A DNA stretch of 64,000 nucleotides from Aeromicrobium phoceense (GTDB lineage Bacteria > Actinomycetota > Actinomycetes > Propionibacteriales > Nocardioidaceae): NCBI RefSeq assembly GCF_013868155.1, contig NZ_JACEOG010000002.1:434001-498000 (forward strand). Reading direction: 5' to 3'. A program made the position numbers and the translations under genes. Positions 16,330 through 25,078 of the stretch are shown in pieces; positions within the stretch are counted from its first letter, which is position 1, and each line of letters starts with the position of its first letter. The notes under the pieces were generated by a model. The model had not been told where the DNA came from. It searched no databases and worked only from the letters and a program-made list of their open reading frames with translations.

Positions 16330-17888
16330 CGCTTGATCTTGCGACCCTTGCTGGTCTTGGCGACCGTCAGGTAGTTCGTCTTCGAGACGCTGATGCGGAC
16401 CCGGAGGACCTTGCCGCGGTCGGACTTCTTGACCTTGTAGGTCGACTTCACGGCGCCGCGGATCGGCTTGCCGTTGCGCGTCCAGCGGTAGCGGACCTTG
16501 ACCGGCTTCGGTCCCCACTTGGCGGTGTACGCCTTGAACTTCTTCCCGGCCTTCGCGGTGCCGACCACCTTGACGGTGCCGACCTTGAGGGGACGCTTCG
16601 CGAGCGTGGCGCCCGAGGTGCTGACGTAGCGGTTCCACCAGCCGGGGCGGGTGACCGTCGTGCGCACCCGGACCTTCTGGTTCACGTCGGCGGAGCGCAG
16701 CGTGTAGCGGCTGCCGGTGGCGCCCGCGATGGCGGTCGAGCCGCGCAGCCACTGATGAGTTACCTTCGCGGCGGGGTCCGCGGTCAGGCCCGTCGGCGCG
16801 GCCAGGACCCGTCCGACGGTCGGCGTGCCGGCGGGCGCCCGGGGCGCGCGCCGCGCCTGGACCGGACGGCTGCCCGCGACCTGCACCTGCGCGCGCTGGA
16901 AGCTGTCGCTGCCGTCGACGTAGTTGCCCTGGGCGTCGGTCCGATAGATCTTCAGGCGCGCGTCGATCCGCGCCCCGGCGTGGGCCGCGGCCAAGGTGAA
17001 GCGGGAGGTCGCGCCGTTGTACGTGGTGGCTGCCGGCTGCGGGACGCCGTCCACGAACCAGGAGATCTCGCTGTACGTGCTGGCCGGCTTGCCGAAGCTC
17101 GCGGTGAGCGTGGCGCCGGGCGTGGCCGTGCCGGAGATCGTCAGCGGCGACGTCGGCTGCACGTGCTGCGTGCCGCCGACCTTCGTCGTGGGCGTGATGA
17201 GCGAGGCCGGCTTGTAGCCCGGGCGGCTGGCGGTCACCCGCGCGTGGATCCACGTTCCGTCCTGGGCGGGCGTCGGGGTGAAGCTCGCCGCGGTGGCGCC
17301 CGGGATCGTTACCGAGGGAGAGCCGTCGCGCCGCGAGATCCACTGGTAGCTGAAGGTGGCGTCCGTGGGACGCCAGCCCTCCTGGCCCACGATCGTCAGC
17401 GGCTCACCGACGCGGTACGACCCGACGATGAACGGGTCGACCGGCGCCATGCCCAGGCCCTGCTTGGGCAGCCTGACCGAGAAGGTCTTCGACGGCGTCG
17501 CGGTCGAGGAGGTCCAGGTCTGCGCGGTCTCGAACGACGTGGCGTTGGGCCAGCACGTGTCGCGGTGGCGCACCTCCGGCTGCCAGAACTTCGTCGAGGA
17601 GACCTCGCCGTAGTAGGTGTCGGAGAAGCAGACGCGGTACTGCCCACCGACCGGCACCTGCCACGAGAAGCGACCCTGCGCGTCGGTCAGCTTCGGCCCG
17701 AACTGCAGCGTCGTCCACGCGCTGCCCTCGCGGATGTAGATCTCCCACCCGACGTTCTGCAGGGGCTTGCCGCTGGGGTCGAGGGCGACGCCGGTGATCC
17801 GGCCGTCCGCCGCCTGGGCCGACGTGGCGGTCAGCGGGACGAGCAACAGGGCGAGGAGGGCGAGCAGCACGGGACGCAGGAGACGCAT
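16326..17888 (-). CDS. secreted multi-domain Ig-like repeat protein
   Basis: 520 residues. A Sec signal peptide (about 1-27, ending SAQA) leads into a carboxypeptidase-regulatory-like domain (GVALDPSGKPLQNVGWEIYI, about 30-100). Several beta-rich repeats of the pattern 'P-x-I-x-G-x-x-x-G... F-x-Y-Q-W ... I-x-GAT ... R-V-T-x-x-x-P-G' follow (about 145-520). The C-terminal repeats are very basic (many Lys/Arg, ending SKGRKIKR). Such Ig-like 'YQW' repeats occur in actinobacterial surface and secreted proteins. No catalytic domain is visible, so a structural or adhesive role is likely. TAGGTT on the minus strand (17896-17901) ends 7 nt before the ATG, indicating a leaderless messenger. Confidence 0.75.
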   Translation of the reverse strand: MRLLRPVLLALLALLLVPLTATSAQAADGRITGVALDPSGKPLQNVGWEIYIREGSAWTTLQFGPKLTDAQGRFSWQVPVGGQYRVCFSDTYYGEVSSTKFWQPEVRHRDTCWPNATSFETAQTWTSSTATPSKTFSVRLPKQGLGMAPVDPFIVGSYRVGEPLTIVGQEGWRPTDATFSYQWISRRDGSPSVTIPGATAASFTPTPAQDGTWIHARVTASRPGYKPASLITPTTKVGGTQHVQPTSPLTISGTATPGATLTASFGKPASTYSEISWFVDGVPQPAATTYNGATSRFTLAAAHAGARIDARLKIYRTDAQGNYVDGSDSFQRAQVQVAGSRPVQARRAPRAPAGTPTVGRVLAAPTGLTADPAAKVTHQWLRGSTAIAGATGSRYTLRSADVNQKVRVRTTVTRPGWWNRYVSTSGATLAKRPLKVGTVKVVGTAKAGKKFKAYTAKWGPKPVKVRYRWTRNGKPIRGAVKSTYKVKKSDRGKVLRVRISVSKTNYLTVAKTSKGRKIKR

Positions 17889-17924
17889 GGTGCTGAACCT
17901 AGTGGCCCGGCCGCGTGCTGACTG

Positions 17925-17940
17925 CCCCCGTTAACGGGGG
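17925..17940. promoter_or_regulatory. 16-bp perfect palindrome
   Basis: CCCCCGTTAACGGGGG lies 36 bp upstream of the secreted-protein start and 26 bp after the HNH stop. Having no loop, it looks more like an operator for a dimeric regulator than a terminator, but a GC hairpin ending the HNH transcript cannot be excluded. Confidence 0.4.
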
Positions 17941-17966
17941 GTGCGACTCGCCCCGAAGCGTGGGGA

Positions 17967-18332
17967 TCAGTCGGGCGACAGCGCCCGCAGGATCTCGGCG
18001 TGGCGGAGCAGGAAGGCGCCCTCGTCGAGTCGCTTGCGACGCAGCCACCCCGAGACCTCGCTGTTGTGCTTGCTCGCGTTGCACGACGTGCACGCCGGGA
18101 CGACGTTCGTCACCGTATAGCGGCCACCGCGTGAGATCGGCAGGACGCAGTCCTTCTGGAGCGCCGCCGTGGTCGTGCCGCAGTACGCGCAGCCGCCCCA
18201 CTGCAGGACGAGCGTGTCCCACTGCGCCGGGGTCAGGTCGTTGTCGACGCGGTCGAGGCGCCGCTGCCGGCGCTTCGCGTAGCGGGCACGCGTGGCAGCC
18301 GAGGTGCTGCTGGGAAACCGACGACGCGCCAC
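17967..18332 (-). CDS. HNH endonuclease domain protein
   Basis: 121 residues from GTG 18332. A basic N-terminus (MARRRFPSSTSAATRARYAKRRQRR) is followed by an HNH core with two zinc-knuckle pairs: CAYCG and CTSCNASKHN. The expected pattern D-x-V-x-P-I-S-RGG-x-x-x-x-x-N-x-x-P-A-C lies between them. The first H of HNH is replaced by D-C-V-L-P. Free-standing HNH proteins of this size are common in actinobacteria; the role (nicking, repair or restriction-like) is not known. TAGCGT (18339-18344, minus) ends 6 nt before the GTG, so it is leaderless. No neighbouring mobile-element genes are present. Confidence 0.8.
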   Translation of the reverse strand: MARRRFPSSTSAATRARYAKRRQRRLDRVDNDLTPAQWDTLVLQWGGCAYCGTTTAALQKDCVLPISRGGRYTVTNVVPACTSCNASKHNSEVSGWLRRKRLDEGAFLLRHAEILRALSPD

Positions 18333-18372
18333 GAGGCGACGCTACCGGACCCCGAGGACGGACGAGGCTGCC

Positions 18373-19938
18373 TCAGCTGCCGCCGGCCGGCAGCCCCTCG
18401 AGCAGGATGGCCGGCTCGGCGCGGGCCACCTTGTTCGCCCGCCACTTGTCGGTGAAGAGCGCGAGGTGGGTGCCGTCGGCGCGCTGGAGGACCTCGACGC
18501 CACGCTGGCCGCGCAGTGCCCGCGCGCCTTCCGCATCGGTGCGCCGGGCCACCTGGTAGTCCAGGCGCGAGAGCCGGATCGGGGAGGTGAACTCGTTCTT
18601 CATCCGCTCCTCGACCACCTCGAACTGCAGCGGGCCGACGGCGGCCAGGACTGGGGTCTGATCACCACGCAGGTCGGAGCGCAGGACCTGGACGACGCCT
18701 TCCTGGTCGAGCTGCTCGATGCCGCGTCGGAACTGCTTGTACCGCCCGATGTCCTTCGCGGTGGCGGTCATGAAGTGCTCGGGCGCGAAGCTCGGCACCG
18801 GCGGGTAGTCGATCGCGTCGCCGTCGTAGACGGTGTCGCCGACGCGCAGCGCCTGGGCGTTGACGAAGCCGATGATGTCGCCGGGAGCCGCCTGCTCCAC
18901 CGAGGACGTCGTCCGGCCGAAGACGGCCTGGGCGTACTTCGTGGCGAAGGGTCGGCCGGTCGAGGCGTGGGTCACGACCATGCCGCGCTCGAAGGTCCCG
19001 GACACCACGCGGGCGTACGCGAGCCGGTCGCGGTGGGACGTGTTCATGCCGGACTGCACCTTGAAGACGAACGCGCTGAAGGCGTCGTCGACCTGACGCA
19101 CCGAGCCGTCGACGCCCGCGGTCGCGCTCGGTCCGGGCGCCAGCTCGACCAGCAGCTCGAGCAGCTGGGCCACGCCGAAGTTCTGCAGCGCCGAGGCGAA
19201 CATGACCGGCGTGGTCTCGCCGCCGAGGAAGCGCTCCTGGTCGTGGTCGGCGCCGTCGAGGGAGAGCAGCTCGCTCTCGTCCACCGCGGCCGACCAGACG
19301 TCGGCGTCGACGTCCTCGACCTCGTCCGGCGACAGCCGTCGCTCGGGCGCTCGCTCGGCCCCGCCGGCGGTCCGGGTGTACTTGACGAACTCGCCGGTGC
19401 GGCGGTCCAGGACGCCTCGGAAGTCACCCGCCTCGCCCACCGGCCAGGTGAGCGGGGTCGGACGCAGCTTGATCTCCTGCTCGATCTCGTCCATCAGGCC
19501 CAGCGGCGACAGCCCGGGGCGGTCCCACTTGTTGATGACGGTGATCACCGGGATGCCGCGGAGCGCGCACACCCGGAAGAGCTTGAGAGTCTGGGGCTCG
19601 AGGCCCTTGCCGGCGTCGACCAGCATCACGGCCGAGTCGACCGCCGACAGCACGCGGTAGGTGTCCTCCGAGAAGTCGCTGTGGCCGGGAGTGTCCACGA
19701 GGTTCACCACGTGGTCGCGGTACACGAACTGCAGCGCCGCGGACGTGATCGAGATGCCACGCGCCTTCTCCATGTCCATCCAGTCCGAGACCGTCGCCTT
19801 GCGGTCGTCCTTGCCGTGCACGGCACCGGCCTGGTTGATGACACGGGCGTGCAGCGCGAGCGCTTCGGTCAGCGTGGACTTGCCGGCGTCGGGGTGGCTG
19901 ATGACGGCGAAGGTGCGGCGGGGGCGTTTGTCGGACAC
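18373..19938 (-). CDS. prfC: peptide chain release factor 3
   Basis: 521 residues, the standard RF3 size. The GTPase domain has G1 SHPDAGKST, the switch-I region MDMEKARGISITSAALQF, G3 DTPGHSDF and G4 NKWDR. Domains II and III follow, with SGMNTSHRDRLAYARVVSGTFERGM and VGPLQFEVVEERMKNEF. RF3 uses GTP to eject RF1/RF2 from the ribosome after termination. The start is GTG 19938: TAAATT on the minus strand (19945-19950) ends 6 nt upstream, the leaderless pattern. It is monocistronic or co-transcribed with the upstream exonuclease gene, which ends 19 bp away. Confidence 0.96.
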   Translation of the reverse strand: MSDKRPRRTFAVISHPDAGKSTLTEALALHARVINQAGAVHGKDDRKATVSDWMDMEKARGISITSAALQFVYRDHVVNLVDTPGHSDFSEDTYRVLSAVDSAVMLVDAGKGLEPQTLKLFRVCALRGIPVITVINKWDRPGLSPLGLMDEIEQEIKLRPTPLTWPVGEAGDFRGVLDRRTGEFVKYTRTAGGAERAPERRLSPDEVEDVDADVWSAAVDESELLSLDGADHDQERFLGGETTPVMFASALQNFGVAQLLELLVELAPGPSATAGVDGSVRQVDDAFSAFVFKVQSGMNTSHRDRLAYARVVSGTFERGMVVTHASTGRPFATKYAQAVFGRTTSSVEQAAPGDIIGFVNAQALRVGDTVYDGDAIDYPPVPSFAPEHFMTATAKDIGRYKQFRRGIEQLDQEGVVQVLRSDLRGDQTPVLAAVGPLQFEVVEERMKNEFTSPIRLSRLDYQVARRTDAEGARALRGQRGVEVLQRADGTHLALFTDKWRANKVARAEPAILLEGLPAGGS

Positions 19939-19957
19939 CCATCGAATTTACCCGGCG

Positions 19958-20965
19958 TCACAGCATGGGGACGACGGAGGCCGGGCTCGTGCTGAGCACC
20001 CGCACGGCGAGCGTCGTCGTCGCCTCCACCCCGAGGTAGCCCACGACCGTGTTGACCCGGCCCAGATCCAGTGGGAGCAGACCCGGGGTGCCGGGAACGT
20101 CAGGGGTGAGACCGAGGTCGAGGTCCTCGCGGCCCGACATGATCCGCACGTTGAAGTCGTAGCGCTCGCGGGCTCCGGGGGCGGCGAGGCGGCGGACGAC
20201 CGTGGCACCCATCCGTCGCCCGCCGGTCTCGGCCGCCCAGGCGTCCAGGGTCGCGGCGAGGGTGCGACCTTCGTTGTGGTCGATGTCCGCCCAGACGGTC
20301 TCCATCGACCCGGCCTGGGTCAGCAGGATCGCGGCGGTCTTCTCCCCGATGCCGGACACACCCGGGAGGTTGTCGCTGGGGTCGCCGCGCAGGGCCGCGA
20401 ACGCCAGGTAGTGCTCGGCGGCGATCCCGTACATCGTGAGCAGCCGTGCCGGGTTGAGCAGCGGAGAGCCGTCGATCCCGCCGTTGATCAGCCGCAGCAC
20501 CTGCGTGTGCTCGCTGATGTGGGCGAACGCGTCCCGGTCCGACGTGACGATCACGCAGTTCCAGCCGTTGTCGCGGGCCCACGTGGCGGCCGAGGCGCTC
20601 ACGTCGTCGGCCTCAAGGCCCGGGGGAGTGAGCGTCGCCAGGCCGAGGGCGTCGAGGAACGCGCCCGTGCGCTCGAGCTGGCCGACGAGCGCCGCGTCCT
20701 TCTCGGCCCGCCCTGCCTTGTAGGCGGGATAGAAGTCCGTGCGCACCGACGCCGCCCGGTCGTCGAGCCCGAAGATCACGGCGTCGGGGGCGAACCGCTC
20801 GATCGCCTCGATGATCTGGCGCAGCATGCCGTGCAGGGCCCACGCGGGACGACCCGATCGGTCCATCAGCCTCGTGTGGGCCCGGGCATGGTGGTTGCGG
20901 TGCAGCAGCGAGGGCGCGTCGACCACGAGCAGCAGCTTGCGGGGACGATTCACGGGGGCAGACAT
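19958..20965 (-). CDS. 5'-3' exonuclease (FEN/PolA-N-like)
   Basis: 335 residues. It corresponds to the stand-alone form of the DNA polymerase I 5'-nuclease domain. Metal-binding acidic residues appear in LLVVDAPSLLHR, FGLDD and GLEADDV (two Asp), then IVTSDRDAFAHI. The helix-hairpin-helix DNA-binding element is DPSDNLPGVSGIGEKTAAILL. Actinobacteria often encode such a protein besides PolA; it removes flaps or RNA primers. The C-terminal 70 residues are not similar to the core. The start ATG 20965 has GAGGA 7 nt upstream, with a TAGGAT hexamer just before, giving a short leader. Confidence 0.9.
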   Translation of the reverse strand: MSAPVNRPRKLLLVVDAPSLLHRNHHARAHTRLMDRSGRPAWALHGMLRQIIEAIERFAPDAVIFGLDDRAASVRTDFYPAYKAGRAEKDAALVGQLERTGAFLDALGLATLTPPGLEADDVSASAATWARDNGWNCVIVTSDRDAFAHISEHTQVLRLINGGIDGSPLLNPARLLTMYGIAAEHYLAFAALRGDPSDNLPGVSGIGEKTAAILLTQAGSMETVWADIDHNEGRTLAATLDAWAAETGGRRMGATVVRRLAAPGARERYDFNVRIMSGREDLDLGLTPDVPGTPGLLPLDLGRVNTVVGYLGVEATTTLAVRVLSTSPASVVPML

Positions 20966-21008
20966 GGGATCCTCGCCATCCTAGGCCGGGTCCCGCGCGA
21001 CGCCGCCG

Positions 21009-21644
21009 TCAGATCAGCTTGGGGAAGCTGAGCAGGAATCCCGTCGTCGCCAGGAACCCGACCCCGGCGATCGCCAGCAGCACCCACTGCGTCCGCGGGC
21101 GCCGCAGGCGCGTGGCCAGGGCGGTGAAGAACAGCACGCTCGCGAAGGCGACGGTGAGGATCGTGTAGTTGTCGCCGCGCTGGTTGTTGCGCAGGGCCTC
21201 CTGGTACTTGGCATCGGCACGGGCGTCGGCCGCCCGCGCCTGCTCCAGCTCCGGAACTGCATACTCCTCGAGCTGGAACGGGGTGGGCGCGGCCGCGGGG
21301 TTCTTCAACGGCCGCTCGGCGATCCAGACGGGGAAGGCGCTGGCCAGCGGCTCGGGGAACCGTTCCTCGAGAAACGTGGTCAGCGTGTCGTCTTCCGCCT
21401 GGTACGCCTGCAGCCACTGGGTGAACAGCGACACCTGGACGGTCTGCTTGCGGTTGGCGTCGCCCTCGAGGCGCGCTGCCTCGATGCGGGCCGTCGACGC
21501 CTGGGCGAAGGAGATGGACATGGCGCCGCCCCACTTGCTGGACTGGAAGCCGGTCCACGCGGTCAGGATGGCCGTGACCGAGAGGAGCACGACGGCGACC
21601 AGCTCGAGCCAGTCGACGGAATCATGGGAGCTCTCGTCCGTCAC
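21009..21644 (-). CDS. DUF4337-like membrane protein
   Basis: 211 residues from GTG 21644, with GGAGGA upstream. Layout: a transmembrane helix at about 12-33 (WLELVAVVLLSVTAILTAWTGF), a soluble middle region of about 110 residues with coiled-coil character (QARAADARADAKYQEALRNNQRGD), then two helices at about 162-178 and 185-205. N-terminal 'AWTGFQSSKWGG' followed by a helical middle and two C-terminal helices is typical of DUF4337 proteins, whose role is unknown. It may be co-transcribed with 21721-22716, 76 bp upstream on the same strand. Confidence 0.65.
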   Translation of the reverse strand: MTDESSHDSVDWLELVAVVLLSVTAILTAWTGFQSSKWGGAMSISFAQASTARIEAARLEGDANRKQTVQVSLFTQWLQAYQAEDDTLTTFLEERFPEPLASAFPVWIAERPLKNPAAAPTPFQLEEYAVPELEQARAADARADAKYQEALRNNQRGDNYTILTVAFASVLFFTALATRLRRPRTQWVLLAIAGVGFLATTGFLLSFPKLI

Positions 21645-21720
21645 GTGGTCCTCCGTCGAGTCTGTGCCGAGTCTCGGAGGAGCCGGCGCGCCGATGGCTC
21701 ATCCTAGGCACAGCCAGGCT

Positions 21721-22716
21721 CTAGCTCCGGCGGCGCGCGAGCCGGTTGCGGCGCTCCTCCTCGCGCTTGGAGTAGGTGGCGGCGCGGATTGCATCGTCCG
21801 ACTCCAGCCCGCTGCCGAGGCCCCCACCCACGGTCGCTGCTGACGCCACGAACCAGGCCAGCACGAAGAGGTCGCCGTAGCCGAGGGACATCTGGAGGTA
21901 GCCGCCCATCACCGAGGGGTCCAGGACGAAGAGCGCCCACAGGAGGTTCACCACGTAGAGCGCGAGGTAGCAGATGAGGACCCCCGAGGTCAGCGTCAAC
22001 AAGGTCGAGATGTTGTAGAGGCGCGACCTCTCCCGGGCCTCGGAGGAGTCGTCGTCCGGGCGGTCCCAGAGCTCTCCGTCGATCACGAGCCAGCCAACCA
22101 CCAAGGCGATGGACACGATCGTCGCGACCGTCAGGCGCCACCAGGACAGCGACCCGGCCAGCAGCCACACCGTCGAGTTGATCGTGGCGACGGCTCCGGT
22201 CGCCAGCGCCGCGACGAGCGCCGACTTGAGTCCGGGCACGAGGAGCCACGGCCGGTTGGCCAGCACCATGCCCATGAGGAGGCGCCAGCGGCCGCCGACG
22301 CGGGAGAGCGGAACCCGCTGCTCCTCCGTGGAGGTGGGATCGGCCATCCCGGCGACGAGGCTGCGCACGGCTCGGCGCGTGCGTGCCTCCATGCGCACAC
22401 CACCGAGCGCAGGCAGGGACAGCACGGCTCTGCGCTGTTGTGGATCGGCCTCGATGAGGAGGTAGCGACCACCGTCGTCGCGCAGGGGAAGTTCCGTGAG
22501 CCCCACGACGAGGTCCCATTGGTGCTCGTGCGCCTGATCGCCCAGACGCGCCAGCGCGGTGTCGACGTCCTCGGAGCCGGTGGTGAACGGCTCACTGACG
22601 ACCTCGACGTCCCAGCCGCCTGCCCCGTCCACCGGCGAGTCGAGGTCCCTGATCCGGTGCGCCATGCGGGTGGGGGAGGCCGGGTCTGCTACGAGGCCGA
22701 TCTGGAGCTCGTTCAT
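21721..22716 (-). CDS. membrane protein of unknown function
   Basis: 331 residues from ATG 22716, which has GGAAGA immediately upstream; an earlier in-frame start at 22761 is less likely. The N-terminal 115 residues are soluble (IGLVADPASPTRMAHRIRDL, then VVGLTELPLRDDGGRYLL), resembling an alpha/beta domain. A linker leads to about five hydrophobic helices (near 163-185, 190-208, 245-268, 282-300, 305-320) and a basic tail (KREEERRNRLARRRS). I do not recognise the family. It sits between two other small membrane-protein genes on the same strand. Confidence 0.6.
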   Translation of the reverse strand: MNELQIGLVADPASPTRMAHRIRDLDSPVDGAGGWDVEVVSEPFTTGSEDVDTALARLGDQAHEHQWDLVVGLTELPLRDDGGRYLLIEADPQQRRAVLSLPALGGVRMEARTRRAVRSLVAGMADPTSTEEQRVPLSRVGGRWRLLMGMVLANRPWLLVPGLKSALVAALATGAVATINSTVWLLAGSLSWWRLTVATIVSIALVVGWLVIDGELWDRPDDDSSEARERSRLYNISTLLTLTSGVLICYLALYVVNLLWALFVLDPSVMGGYLQMSLGYGDLFVLAWFVASAATVGGGLGSGLESDDAIRAATYSKREEERRNRLARRRS

Positions 22717-22765
22717 TCTTCCGACGTACCCAGGCGGCCTGCAGGGATTCGTGTCCGGCACGACC

Positions 22766-23089
22766 TCACCGGGGACAACCGACCAATTCCTCCTCGGCGC
22801 TCCCCTGGCTGTTCTCGCGATGCCGGAGGTACTCGAACCTCAGGTACCAGACGAGCATGAAGACCGTGCTCCCCAGGTGGAACGAGTGCAGCGCCCACAG
22901 CGGGCCCGGCGGCAGGCTGAAGACGTACAGCGAGTGCACTGCGTTGCCGACGTTCGCCAGCGCGAGGTTGCCCAGGCTGTACGAGCGCAGATCACGCGTG
23001 CGCAGGGCCTTGGCGAGCATCGGGAAGGTGCTGGACGCGAAGATCGCCGTCGAGACGATCCCGGCCAGCACGGGCAGTGCAGAGTTCAT
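22766..23089 (-). CDS. small PQ-loop/SemiSWEET-like membrane protein
   Basis: 107 residues with three predicted helices (about 5-27, 37-57, 65-85). The first helix ends in the segment ASSTFPMLAKALRTRDLRSYS, matching the spacing of the PQ-loop signature (P-[QM]-...-R-x-x-S-x-x-x-S). The chain has a short charged tail. A single triple-helix unit is the size of a SemiSWEET sugar transporter half, which works as a dimer. The assignment rests on topology and one loop, so it is tentative. It lies 49 bp upstream of the gene at 21721-22716, on the same strand. Confidence 0.55.
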   Translation of the reverse strand: MNSALPVLAGIVSTAIFASSTFPMLAKALRTRDLRSYSLGNLALANVGNAVHSLYVFSLPPGPLWALHSFHLGSTVFMLVWYLRFEYLRHRENSQGSAEEELVGCPR

Positions 23090-23203
23090 GCACGTCGAGA
23101 GGCGCCTACGGCACGCTTCCGGACCTCGGGGACGAAAGATGATGCCTTCGGACCCGCTGGGGTACCCGAAAGCACCATCCTTCGTGCCGCCCCCGGGTCA
23201 GCC

Positions 23204-23332
23204 TCAGAGGTCGCGGTGGAAGTCCTCCGCGTCGGCGCCGTCGTGGCGCGTCAGGTTGAAGATCGCCAGGGCCAGGCCGCCCCAGAGGGCGACCATCGCG
23301 ACGATCATCATGGTGATGGCCTCGGCGTTCAT
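23204..23332 (-). CDS. metS: MetS-like small subunit of an NSS-family transporter
   Basis: 42 residues, easily missed because of its size: one hydrophobic helix (MNAEAITMMIVAMVALWGG, then LALAIFNL) and a short acidic/basic tail. In Corynebacterium glutamicum the methionine/alanine transporter MetP needs a small single-helix partner, MetS, encoded just downstream. Here ATG 23332 overlaps the stop of the transporter gene (ATGA at 23329-23332), so the pair is translationally coupled. The function is inferred from position, size and topology. Confidence 0.82.
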   Translation of the reverse strand: MNAEAITMMIVAMVALWGGLALAIFNLTRHDGADAEDFHRDL

Positions 23333-24870
23333 CGTTCGACTCCTTCGGTGTCGTCGGCGGGGATCTCCAGCGAAGTGCCCTTACGCCATCGGATGGGGGC
23401 GAGGACGTAGCCGGCGACCATGACGGACGCGGCGGCACCCCAGCCGAACAGCGCGATCATCCAGGTCGGGTAGCCACCGTAGGGCGTCTGGACGTCCGTG
23501 CGGAACGAGTCGAACGCCAGGTAGGCCAGGGCGATCGGCACCACGACGCCCACCAGGAGTCGCCACCACAGCAGCAGCTGGATGGACCCGTGCCGGTTCA
23601 TGTGGGCGGCCAGCTGCGGCACGGCCCGCAACGACCACGCCACGACCACCATCGAGACCATCGCGACGAGCAGGATTCCGAACTGGTTGATGAAGTGGTC
23701 GAGGATGTCCAGGACGTACAGGCCGCTCGCGGTGGAGAAGAACACCAGGCTGATCACGGCTGCAGGGATGCTGACGGCGGCAGCCGCCACGGGCCGCGAG
23801 AGCTCGAACTTGTCCCGCACGGCGGAGACGACCACCTCGAGCACCGAGACCAGGGACGTGATGCCCGCGACGACGAGGGAGCCGAAGAACAGCACGCCGA
23901 TCAGCGCCCCGCCGGTCGCCTCACCGATGATCGTCGGGAAGGTGATGAACGCCAGACCGACTCCGCCCTGGACGACCTCGTCGACGGCAACACCCTGGCT
24001 CTGCGCCATGAAGCCCAGCGCGGCGAACACGCCGATGCCGGCGAGCAGCTCGAAGCTGGAGTTCGCGAGGCCGACGACCGTGCCCGAGCCCGTCATGTCG
24101 GTGTCCCGGCCGACGTACGAGGCGTAGGTGATCATGATGCCGAAGCCGATCGAGAGCGAGAAGAAGATCTGTCCGAAGGCGGCCGCCCAGACGCCTCCGT
24201 GGGTCAGGGTGCTCCAGTCGGGAGTGAAGAACGCTTCCAGTCCCTCGGCAGCGCCCGGCAGGAACAGCGAGCGAATCACCAGGGCGAGGAACGCGAGGAC
24301 GAGTACGGGGATGGCGACCAGAGAGGTCAGGCCGATGCCCTTCTCGACGCCGACCACCATCATGACGATGACGGCGAGCCACACGATCACCATGGGGATC
24401 AGCACGCCGGCCACGACCTTCAGGTCGACCGTGAGGTCCCCGGTCTGCAGGAAGTCCTTCATGAAGAACGTCTCGGGATCGTCCCCCCACGCCGTGTTCA
24501 CCGAGAAGAACGTGTAGCGCAGGGCCCACGCGATCACGGCGGCGTAGTAGATGGCGATCATGAAGCAGATGCCGACCTGCCACCAGCCGATGGCCTCGGC
24601 CGGACGACTCAGCCGCGCGAAGGACAGCGGAGCCGAGCCGCGGAACCGGTGACCCAGCGCGTAGTCGAGGAAGAGGAACGGCAGCCCGGCGCAGAACAGT
24701 GCCACCAGGTAGGGGATCAGGAACGCTCCGCCGCCGTTCTCGTAGGCGACGTAGGGGAACCGCCAGATGTTCCCCAGCCCGACGGCCGAGCCGATCGCGG
24801 CGAAGATGAAGACCTTGCGCGAGGAGAACGCTCCCCGCTTGGCCTTCTCGGTCGTGACATCGGCCGTCAT
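23329..24870 (-). CDS. metP: sodium-dependent amino-acid transporter of the NSS family (MetP-like)
   Basis: 513 residues with twelve predicted helices. The NSS hallmark is helix 1: FSSRKVFIFAAIGSAVGLGNIWRFPYVAYENGGG, with the unwound sodium/substrate site GSAVGLGN. FSLSIGFGIMITYASY (helix 6) and FFGSLVVAGITS (helix 8) complete the substrate pocket. It most likely imports methionine and/or alanine with Na+, by analogy to C. glutamicum MetP. ATG 24870 is preceded by GAGAGGAG at good spacing; the upstream in-frame start at 24912 has none. It is divergent from putP, with 208 bp between. Confidence 0.9.
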   Translation of the reverse strand: MTADVTTEKAKRGAFSSRKVFIFAAIGSAVGLGNIWRFPYVAYENGGGAFLIPYLVALFCAGLPFLFLDYALGHRFRGSAPLSFARLSRPAEAIGWWQVGICFMIAIYYAAVIAWALRYTFFSVNTAWGDDPETFFMKDFLQTGDLTVDLKVVAGVLIPMVIVWLAVIVMMVVGVEKGIGLTSLVAIPVLVLAFLALVIRSLFLPGAAEGLEAFFTPDWSTLTHGGVWAAAFGQIFFSLSIGFGIMITYASYVGRDTDMTGSGTVVGLANSSFELLAGIGVFAALGFMAQSQGVAVDEVVQGGVGLAFITFPTIIGEATGGALIGVLFFGSLVVAGITSLVSVLEVVVSAVRDKFELSRPVAAAAVSIPAAVISLVFFSTASGLYVLDILDHFINQFGILLVAMVSMVVVAWSLRAVPQLAAHMNRHGSIQLLLWWRLLVGVVVPIALAYLAFDSFRTDVQTPYGGYPTWMIALFGWGAAASVMVAGYVLAPIRWRKGTSLEIPADDTEGVER

Positions 24871-25078
24871 GTCGCTCCTCTCGACGGGGGATCCCTGGTG
24901 CCGGATCACCACGCAGTCCGACCATCGTGGCAGAAGTCGGGATCCGGCGTCGGGCGGCGACGGGCCGGGCGAACTGCTCGGTCGGCACGCGGGGGGTCGT
25001 CACCGTCCCTGTCGCCTTGCATCGGTGATGTGACGAGAGAGACTCATGGGAGACGTTCGACGGCGGGAAGGTTCCATC
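24871..25078. other. divergent intergenic region metP/putP
   Basis: This is the longest gene-free stretch in the window. It holds the ribosome sites of both genes (GAGAGGAG for metP, GGGAAGG at 25065-25071 for putP). A loose inverted repeat is formed by CGTCAC (24999-25004) and GTGACG. I see no riboswitch fold and no RNA gene. Confidence 0.5.

Noticed and set aside
17967..18332. HNH endonuclease as a sign of a mobile element or intron
   Set aside because: No integrase, transposase, direct repeats or disrupted host gene nearby; codon use is like its neighbours.
24995..25050. Possible CRP-like site (TGTGAC with a loose partner) before putP
   Set aside because: Only one half-site matches well; not enough to call.
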